Made by a program: the position numbers and the translations under genes
Shown: piece after piece, positions 5,740 to 10,464 of the stretch
Position numbering within the stretch: position 1 is the stretch's first letter
Layout: each line of letters begins with the position of its first letter
Notes under the pieces: generated by a model
Seen by the model: only the letters and a program-made list of their open reading frames with translations
The model's database searches: none
What the model was told of the DNA's origin: nothing
Source of the DNA: Dichloromethanomonas sp964477085
Lineage (GTDB): Bacteria; Bacillota; Desulfitobacteriia; Desulfitobacteriales; Syntrophobotulaceae
Reading direction: 5' to 3'
DNA: 10,464 nt
Assembly (NCBI GenBank): GCA_964477085.1
Contig: CAYZDF010000082.1
Location: 1-10,464 of the forward strand

Positions 5740-7383
5740 TTAACCTACTTCTATCATATGAGTATGAGTATGGTTTTTTCCTTCTGTTTGGGGAGAGCTA
5801 CATTGGTCCATTCTTTTTCTTTGGGCTTTAATTCTTCTATTCGTTAATGTAAACATTAGCAGTATCCCGCTGATGCCTAGGATGGTGAGCATCATAAAAA
5901 CGTCATCAATACCACGCATATACGATTGCTTTAAGACAACACTTTTCAATAAGCTTGCGGCACCTGGAGAGGACAAGTCTTTGCTTAACCCCTGTGCTGA
6001 TAAATAATCTTGGATCTCAGTAAATTTTAGCATCGCTGTGGGGCGGCTGTAGCTAAAGGTTTCGCTGAGAACAGCTTCATGAAAAACTTGTCTTTTATTT
6101 AAAAAATAAGTGGTATAGGCTATCCCAACCGCCCCTGCCACTTGCCTGATAAGATTCATGGCCGCCGAGGCAGTACTGACAAGATGCCCAGGGACGCTAT
6201 TCATACCCGCATTGAGAATAGGCATCATGGCCAGACCAAAACCGACGGCCCTCAAGGCTAGCATGATCCTGAGTTGGTCAAAACCGGTATCCAGGCTCAG
6301 TGTCCTGAAATAATAAGTAAAGGCGGTAACAATGATCAAGCCGGCCATCCCTACCCCAAAAGCTCCGAATTTATCAAAAAGCTTACCGCTTACCGGCATC
6401 AAGAAGCCGGTTGCCAACGCCATGGGAAACATCATGAGTCCCGTATCCAGCGGGCTGTATCCCAATAAATTCTGAGCGTAGATCGGGATAAGGAAAACCA
6501 CGGCGAACAATAGGATTGTAATAATGGCGGAATTGAGCAGACTGAAAACCATAACCGGACTCTTAAACAGCCGCAGATCCAGCAAAGGGTAAGGGATAGA
6601 TGATTCACGCTGAATAAAAAAGATCAGGGTAAAAGCTGATATTAAAAACAGATTGACGATGTACTGGGAGGTCCAGCCTCTATCCTGCCCTTCATGAACG
6701 GCCAGTAAAAGCGCAAAACAGCTTATGCCGATGAGGAAGGCCCCCAGGATATCCATTTTCAAATCCTTCTGCTGTGGGGTTTCCTCCAGGAGTTTCATAG
6801 CATAGAGAACCGTAATAATCCCAACGGGGACGTTAATGGTAAAGATCAAGGGCCAGCTGTAATATTCCACCAAATAGCCGCCCAGGGAAGGCCCGATGGC
6901 AGGGCCCATTGCGGCGGCAACCCCCCAGACGCCGGTAGCCGTGCCAAGTTTTTCTTTAGGTACCATGGCATAAATCATAGCCATACTGATCGGCATGATC
7001 ATTCCCCCGCCCAAGGCCTGAATGACTCGGGCGATGATAATGGAGCCGGTATTCCATGCTATCCCGCAGAAAGCTGAACCAACTGTAAAAATCAACAAAG
7101 ATATGATATACAAACGTTTATGCCCGTAGCGTAAGCATAAAAAACCGGTAAGGGGAATCACTACCCCGGAAACTAACATGTAAGCTGTCAGGACCCATTG
7201 AATATTATCGGTAGTCGCCCCAAAAGCCGCCTTCATATTGGGTATAGCTACGTTAACGATACTGGTGTCCAAAATAGCCATAAAGGTTCCGACCACTAAA
7301 ACCATCACCGCACCCCAGGGAATTTTAACGTCAGATGGACTTCCCGCTGTGTTTTCCGCTCCATTGTTAATCGTCTTATTCAT
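5740..7383 (-). CDS. DHA2 family (EmrB/QacA-type) multidrug exporter, 14 membrane segments
   Basis: A 547-residue drug:proton antiporter of the major facilitator superfamily, inner membrane, predicted 14 segments. Signature motifs are in order: ILDTSIVNVAIPNMKAAFG in segment 1 (D1), GFLCLRYGHKRLY between segments 2 and 3 (motif A), ARVIQALGGGMIMP in segment 4 (motif B) and GVWGVAAAMGPAIGPSLGGY in segment 5 (motif C, typical of exporters). The C-terminal tail is basic and then histidine-rich (HTHTHMIEVG). The start is ATG at 7383: AAGGGG lies 7 bases upstream, while it nearly touches the other ATG at 7389. The ribosome site sits at the end of the adaptor gene (gap 11 bases), so the two are probably coupled. 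It is the last gene of the TetR-led operon. The substrate cannot be told from the sequence. Confidence 0.93.
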   Translation of the reverse strand: MNKTINNGAENTAGSPSDVKIPWGAVMVLVVGTFMAILDTSIVNVAIPNMKAAFGATTDNIQWVLTAYMLVSGVVIPLTGFLCLRYGHKRLYIISLLIFTVGSAFCGIAWNTGSIIIARVIQALGGGMIMPISMAMIYAMVPKEKLGTATGVWGVAAAMGPAIGPSLGGYLVEYYSWPLIFTINVPVGIITVLYAMKLLEETPQQKDLKMDILGAFLIGISCFALLLAVHEGQDRGWTSQYIVNLFLISAFTLIFFIQRESSIPYPLLDLRLFKSPVMVFSLLNSAIITILLFAVVFLIPIYAQNLLGYSPLDTGLMMFPMALATGFLMPVSGKLFDKFGAFGVGMAGLIIVTAFTYYFRTLSLDTGFDQLRIMLALRAVGFGLAMMPILNAGMNSVPGHLVSTASAAMNLIRQVAGAVGIAYTTYFLNKRQVFHEAVLSETFSYSRPTAMLKFTEIQDYLSAQGLSKDLSSPGAASLLKSVVLKQSYMRGIDDVFMMLTILGISGILLMFTLTNRRIKAQRKRMDQCSSPQTEGKNHTHTHMIEVG

Positions 7384-7394
7384 AGCCATGCCCC

Positions 7395-8048
7395 TTATTT
7401 AAGATGAATTTTCACAACTGCACTCATTCCGGGCAGCAAGCGCTGGTCATGGTAATTATCAATACTGATTTTAATCGGAACCCTCTGGGTTATTTTAATG
7501 AAGGAATTACCTGTATTCTGTTGTGGTATCAGGGAAAACACGGAGTTTGCAGCATCTCCTACAGCCATGACAGATCCAGTAAATTTAATATTAGGCACAG
7601 AATCTATGGTATACTCCACATATTGCCCTTCTTTGATTTTTCTCAAGTGGTCTTCTTCTATATTGGCGGTAATATAAAGATTATTAAGGTCGGCCATATA
7701 AATAACTGGCACAGAAGGACTTGCTATTTCACCGACATGAGCGATTTTTTTCAGAACGGCTCCTTCGCTGGGGGCCTTAATAATTGTCAATTCCAAATTG
7801 CTTCCTGCGGGCAGAATACTATCTGATTGTCTGCCAATGAGATCGTTTTTACTCAGATCGTCCCCTTCCTCAACAGGCAGTTCCAGGATCCGCCCTGTAA
7901 TCTGGGGACTGACTTTCAGGATGTTGCCGTCAACGCGAGCATCTTCGGTGTGAACATAGTGCTTATTCTGAAACCAGTAATAGTAGGAAACCACTCCCAT
8001 AACCAGGATCATGACGGCAATCATGACGATTATTCTTCTCTTTTTCAT
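7395..8048 (-). CDS. Short EmrA/HlyD-type membrane-fusion adaptor lacking the helical hairpin
   Basis: A 217-residue adaptor with one N-terminal membrane anchor (about residues 5-25, IIVMIAVMILVMGVVSYYYW). Next come the first half of the lipoyl/barrel-sandwich domain (VSPQITGRILELPVEEGDDL), the second half (IIKAPSEGAVLKKIAHVGEI) and a beta-barrel domain ending ISIDNYHDQRLLPGMSAVVK. Usual EmrA proteins are about 350-390 residues, with a long coiled-coil hairpin between the two lipoyl halves. Here only about 15 residues (SDSILPAGSNLELT) join them, so the hairpin is missing. It is not a frameshift: both halves are in one frame. The frame opens at 8180, but ATG at 8048 is chosen for its GGGGGAG site 6-7 bases upstream and the canonical anchor that follows. 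It lies 31 bases after the lipoprotein adaptor and 11 before the exporter, its likely partner. Confidence 0.88.
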   Translation of the reverse strand: MKKRRIIVMIAVMILVMGVVSYYYWFQNKHYVHTEDARVDGNILKVSPQITGRILELPVEEGDDLSKNDLIGRQSDSILPAGSNLELTIIKAPSEGAVLKKIAHVGEIASPSVPVIYMADLNNLYITANIEEDHLRKIKEGQYVEYTIDSVPNIKFTGSVMAVGDAANSVFSLIPQQNTGNSFIKITQRVPIKISIDNYHDQRLLPGMSAVVKIHLK

Positions 8049-8079
8049 TCTTTTCTCCCCCTTTATGACAGCCTTTTGT

Positions 8080-9153
8080 TCAAATCTGTACCAGCTGCCC
8101 ATCTTCCAGCAGGTCCAACCCTTTAACGATGATAATCTCGTTTTCTTCCAGTCCAGAAAGAATAGTGGTATTTTGACCATCAGAGGAGCCTAATTCAATA
8201 TTGCGTTTGACTGCCTTGCCATTTTGCAAAACATACACCCTCTTGTTATCCTCTTCACTAATTATAGCCTGGTTGGGAATGACAATCTTATCCTGCCAAC
8301 TGTCCTGAATTTGCACTTCTGCATACATACCCGGTTTAAGAAGATGCTTCGGGTTGTCAATTTTTACTTTGATCGGATAGGTTTTGGTCTGCGCATTAAC
8401 CGCTGGTGCAATATTACTGATTTTCCCGGTAAAAGGTTCTGCAGTTACGACTAAAACCTTAACTTTAACTTCCTGCCCCACCACTAATTCGTTGATTTGA
8501 TTTTCCGTAACATAACCATGGATAAGAATCTGATCCAAATTGGCAATGGAAACAACAGGCACTTGCATGCTGACCATTTCCCCTACGTCCACATTGCAGG
8601 CTGTAATAATGCCAGAAAAGGGTGCTTTAATAAAGGTATCATTATAGGTGATCTGGACTTTCTGCAAGCCGGCTTCCGCCGATCTCAGCCCGGCTTTGGC
8701 TTTTAGGTAAGTACCTTCATAATTGTTTTCAAATTCGGCCTGGGAAATCACTTCAGCTTTGAAGAGTTCCTGCCCCCGCTCATAGTTTTTTTGAGCCAGG
8801 TCCAAGGATATTTGAGCATTCTCCACAGTTGCTGTTGCCAATTCAACGGCCGCTGCTAAGTCCGAAGCATCCAAGTTGACCAATACCTGGTCCTTTTTTA
8901 CGACATTACCAACATCAACATATATGTTTTCTACTTTACCGGCTACTTTACTGGCGACGTCAGCAGCCTGAACAGCTTCAATCCTACCGGTTATAACCGG
9001 ATCAATATTCCGTCGACATTTTGTTACAACCGTAGTTGATATATTTAAAGCATTTTTTCCTAAAGCCTGCTTCTCCGTAGAACATCCGCTAAGTAATACG
9101 CCAATGATTAAATAAATTGCGAATATCTGAACCCATCCTTTTCTCCTGATCAT
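8080..9153 (-). CDS. Lipoprotein membrane-fusion adaptor of the AcrA/MdtA (RND periplasmic adaptor) family
   Basis: A 357-residue extracytoplasmic adaptor. It starts with a lipoprotein signal: basic MIRRKG, hydrophobic core, then a lipobox L-S-G-C with Cys24 as the predicted lipid-anchored residue. Next are the first lipoyl half (VASKVAGKVENIYVDVGNVV), a helical hairpin of about 70 residues (about 95-165, including ELATATVENAQISLDLAQKN), the second lipoyl half (IKAPFSGIITACNVDVGEMV), a beta-barrel, and a membrane-proximal domain ending GLEENEIIIVKGLDLLEDGQ. Full length for the family. The start is ATG at 9153 with AGGAGA about 9 bases upstream. It follows the TetR gene by 24 bases. Such adaptors usually serve an RND or MacB pump, neither of which is present here, so it probably works with the DHA2 exporter or a pump encoded elsewhere. 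Confidence 0.9.
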   Translation of the reverse strand: MIRRKGWVQIFAIYLIIGVLLSGCSTEKQALGKNALNISTTVVTKCRRNIDPVITGRIEAVQAADVASKVAGKVENIYVDVGNVVKKDQVLVNLDASDLAAAVELATATVENAQISLDLAQKNYERGQELFKAEVISQAEFENNYEGTYLKAKAGLRSAEAGLQKVQITYNDTFIKAPFSGIITACNVDVGEMVSMQVPVVSIANLDQILIHGYVTENQINELVVGQEVKVKVLVVTAEPFTGKISNIAPAVNAQTKTYPIKVKIDNPKHLLKPGMYAEVQIQDSWQDKIVIPNQAIISEEDNKRVYVLQNGKAVKRNIELGSSDGQNTTILSGLEENEIIIVKGLDLLEDGQLVQI

Positions 9154-9177
9154 ACCTTTTCTCTCCTTTTCCTTTAT

Positions 9178-9792
9178 CTATCCATTTCTGATACCGTAAA
9201 AGAGCAGATCAATGATCGTACGTATTACCCGGTCCTGATACTGTTCAAAATCCAGCTCATCGTTATTGGTTAGCACCTGATTAAAAGGAAAAACTAAAAA
9301 CATCCCGATTACAGCCCGAGCTGTCATGGAGACATCGACCGGGCGAAAAATTCCAGAGTTAATTCCGTCCTCAATGTACTGTTCAATCAGGCGTACAATC
9401 GGCAAAAAAACTTTTTCTTTATAAATCTGCTGCAAATCGGGATGAAAGTGGATTTCAGATAACACTGCTCTAATGAAATTTATATTTTCATTAATAATTT
9501 CCCACCGGTTTTTAACAACAATTTTAATGACTTCCTCTGGTGTCTTCCCTTTGCATTCGGAAAAAATCATTTCTAAAGGAATAACAGCCAGCTTAGGAAC
9601 AACAATTTCAATGATATAAGTTAAGATATGATGTAGAATATCCATCTTGTTTTCAAAATAACGAAAAATTGAACCTTCCGACAACCTTGCCTCTTGGGCG
9701 ATTTCCTTGGTTGTTGTCCCGTTATATCCTTTTTCACTGAAAATCTTGGCAGCAGCTTGAATAATCGCCAATTCTTTACTGTTTAATAGCAC
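9178..9792 (-). CDS. TetR/AcrR family transcriptional repressor of the efflux operon
   Basis: A 204-residue TetR-type regulator. The N-terminal DNA-binding domain is clear: IIQAAAKIFSEKGYNGTTTK, EIAQEARLSEGSIFRYFENK, MDILHHIL. The rest is an all-helical ligand-binding and dimer domain with no recognised ligand signature. The frame opens at ATG 9837, but GTG at 9792 is preferred, because AGGGGG lies 7 bases upstream and the helix-turn-helix starts soon after; the ATG has no ribosome site. It is the first gene of the operon, 24 bases before the lipoprotein adaptor, so repression of its own operon and relief by a pump substrate is the likely scheme (inference from family behaviour). An inverted repeat in its leader may be the operator. 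Confidence 0.92.
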   Translation of the reverse strand: MLLNSKELAIIQAAAKIFSEKGYNGTTTKEIAQEARLSEGSIFRYFENKMDILHHILTYIIEIVVPKLAVIPLEMIFSECKGKTPEEVIKIVVKNRWEIINENINFIRAVLSEIHFHPDLQQIYKEKVFLPIVRLIEQYIEDGINSGIFRPVDVSMTARAVIGMFLVFPFNQVLTNNDELDFEQYQDRVIRTIIDLLFYGIRNG

Positions 9793-9807
9793 AATATAAC
9801 CCCCTAA

Positions 9808-9821
9808 TGAGTTATTACTCA
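9808..9821. promoter_or_regulatory. TetR operator candidate, inverted repeat in the efflux operon leader
   Basis: TGAGT-TATT-ACTCA is a perfect 5-4-5 inverted repeat placed 15 bases upstream of the preferred GTG start of the TetR gene, close to the ribosome site. Position and symmetry fit an autoregulatory TetR operator, though it is shorter than many. It falls inside the coding frame if the ATG at 9837 is used instead, another small reason to prefer the GTG. Confidence 0.45.
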
Positions 9822-9848
9822 CTTTTTTATATCTCATACTTACTTATT

Positions 9849-9877
9849 AGATTATTACACTTACATAGGAATTGCAA
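9849..9877 (-). promoter_or_regulatory. Weak promoter candidate for the efflux operon
   Basis: On the minus strand TTGCAA (9872-9877) could be a -35 box, with TAATCT (9849-9854) 17 bases further as a poor -10 box, or AATAAT (9851-9856) at a short 15-base spacing. Another -10-like TATAAA lies near 9826-9831 without a good -35. The region is right for the operon promoter but the exact boxes are uncertain. Confidence 0.3.
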
Positions 9878-9925
9878 TATTTTATTTTTTGAATATCTAT
9901 CTTATTCCAGTAATATTCAAACTAA

Positions 9926-9941
9926 TTATTTGTACAAATAA
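9926..9941. repeat. Perfect 16-base palindrome TTATTTGTACAAATAA
   Basis: A perfect two-fold symmetric sequence centred on GTAC at 9932-9935, between the TetR leader and the terminator of the upstream gene. It may be a regulator site for the efflux operon, lying upstream of its promoter candidate, or just AT-rich sequence next to the terminator. Its last base touches the terminator stem. Confidence 0.45.
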
Positions 9942-9967
9942 ATAAACCGCCCGAAAAAGCGGTTTAT
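9942..9967 (-). terminator. Hairpin terminator of the gene at the right edge
   Basis: ATAAACCGC (9942-9950) and GCGGTTTAT (9959-9967) form a perfect 9-base stem with an 8-base loop. On the minus strand the stem is followed by a T-rich tract, TTATTTGT. It lies about 70 bases after the stop of the membrane protein gene at 10036 and insulates the efflux operon from it. Confidence 0.75.
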
Positions 9968-10035
9968 AGATCGATTTAGTTCAAAGTAAATCCGATATTA
10001 AGTTTATGAAACGCCCAAAACTTATTATCATTCTT

Positions 10036-10464
10036 TCATCTTTTTTTACCACGTACCTTTTTCCTGCCGCCTCCGGTCACAAACTCCACCCGGAAGCCTT
10101 TCCGGCTTTGCCGGACCGTAAGCGCCATAAAACCGAAAAAGACCAGGGCCCAACTGCCGAAGACGACGATGATCCCGAGCAGAATCCGCGGTACTGGCGT
10201 CCATAACACAGGCCGGCTCAAGAGGTAAAGGCCGTATTGAATTGTGCCGAGGAACCCGCCGTTATAGATTATAGGCGGGAGAGTCCGCAAGCCGGCCACC
10301 AACTCAGCGGGTGGTGAGATATAACAAAGGCCTAAAGCCAGAATAAGGAGATAAAAGAGATTGACGCCAAACATCAGGAAAGAAGCCCCGGGAGCAATGC
10401 GCATTTGCGGTTTGTCCGGATTGTAGCGGGCGTTGTTAATAGAGTAGTAAAGTCCAATGGAACT
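10036..10464 (-). CDS. Unrecognised membrane protein, N-terminus outside the window
   Basis: The frame is open to the right edge; 142 residues are visible, and the ATG at 10404 is internal to an open frame with no ribosome site, so the gene most likely starts beyond the window. The part seen begins SSIGLYYSINNARYNPDKPQ and has three hydrophobic segments: FLMFGVNLFYLLILALGLCY, then a shorter one around GGFLGTIQYGLYLL, then ILLGIIVVFGSWALVFFGFM. The C-terminus is strongly basic (GGGRKKVRGKKR) and would sit in the cytoplasm. I do not recognise a family. Codon use is more GC-rich than in the efflux operon beside it. A terminator follows at 9942-9967. Confidence 0.7.
   Translation of the reverse strand, partial: SSIGLYYSINNARYNPDKPQMRIAPGASFLMFGVNLFYLLILALGLCYISPPAELVAGLRTLPPIIYNGGFLGTIQYGLYLLSRPVLWTPVPRILLGIIVVFGSWALVFFGFMALTVRQSRKGFRVEFVTGGGRKKVRGKKR

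Noticed and set aside
8048..8180. Longer N-terminus of the short adaptor from 8180
   Set aside because: It would overlap the lipoprotein adaptor gene by about 100 bases and put 44 odd residues before a normal membrane anchor; ATG 8048 has a strong ribosome site.
10006..10206. Plus-strand 66-codon open frame at the right side
   Set aside because: It is the shadow of the minus-strand membrane protein; the translation is Pro/Lys/Asp-rich with no recognisable features.
1..10464. CRISPR arrays, tRNA or rRNA genes, riboswitches, intact insertion sequences
   Set aside because: No regularly spaced repeats, no tRNA-like cloverleaf arms, no rRNA-like stretches and no transposase frames were seen on reading the window by eye.

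Overview
The window looks like chromosomal DNA of a low-to-middle-GC, Gram-positive-lineage bacterium, probably a clostridial Firmicute of the Desulfitobacterium/Desulfosporosinus kind. The grounds are strong AGGAGG-type ribosome sites, TTG and GTG starts, a YoaS/YozG-like gene pair and a TetR-EmrAB-type efflux operon. The assignment to a group is inference, because there is no rRNA or other marker gene.

Layout. (1) 1-1830, plus strand: the 3' part of a membrane-bound cyclic-di-GMP enzyme (membrane segments, PAS, GGDEF, HD-GYP) that runs in from outside the window. (2) 1841-4152, minus strand: a compact three-gene operon of a DUF2975 membrane protein, a small Cro/CI-type repressor and a DUF4173 multi-pass membrane protein. 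It has a good promoter at 4123-4152 and a palindromic operator candidate just upstream. It converges on the cyclic-di-GMP gene with only 10 bases between the stops. (3) 4302-5464, plus strand: the wreck of a type II restriction-modification system. It holds the N-terminal part of one DNA methyltransferase with at least one frameshift, joined to the C-terminal part of a D12-class adenine methyltransferase that carries an in-frame TAG, followed by a truncated AlwI-like restriction endonuclease with an excellent ribosome site. A hairpin terminator closes the unit. (4) 5465-5739: no gene seen, only a small TACGA/TCGTA repeat cluster. (5) 5740-9792, minus strand: an efflux operon in the order TetR repressor, lipoprotein membrane-fusion protein, short EmrA-like membrane-fusion protein, and a 14-segment DHA2/EmrB-type exporter. 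A dyad that may be the TetR operator overlaps the leader. (6) 9926-9967: a perfect 16-base palindrome and a terminator hairpin. (7) 10036-10464, minus strand: the C-terminal part of an unrecognised membrane protein that runs out of the window.

The efflux genes should work as one unit: TetR senses a toxic compound and controls its own operon, the exporter moves the compound across the membrane, and one or both adaptors carry it past the cell wall. The DUF2975/repressor/DUF4173 operon looks like a self-regulated membrane module of unknown purpose. The most informative region is the restriction-modification remnant, where one internal deletion appears to have fused two methyltransferase genes. 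I saw no convincing new biological system, but the paired adaptors and the DUF2975-XRE-DUF4173 module are both poorly described.
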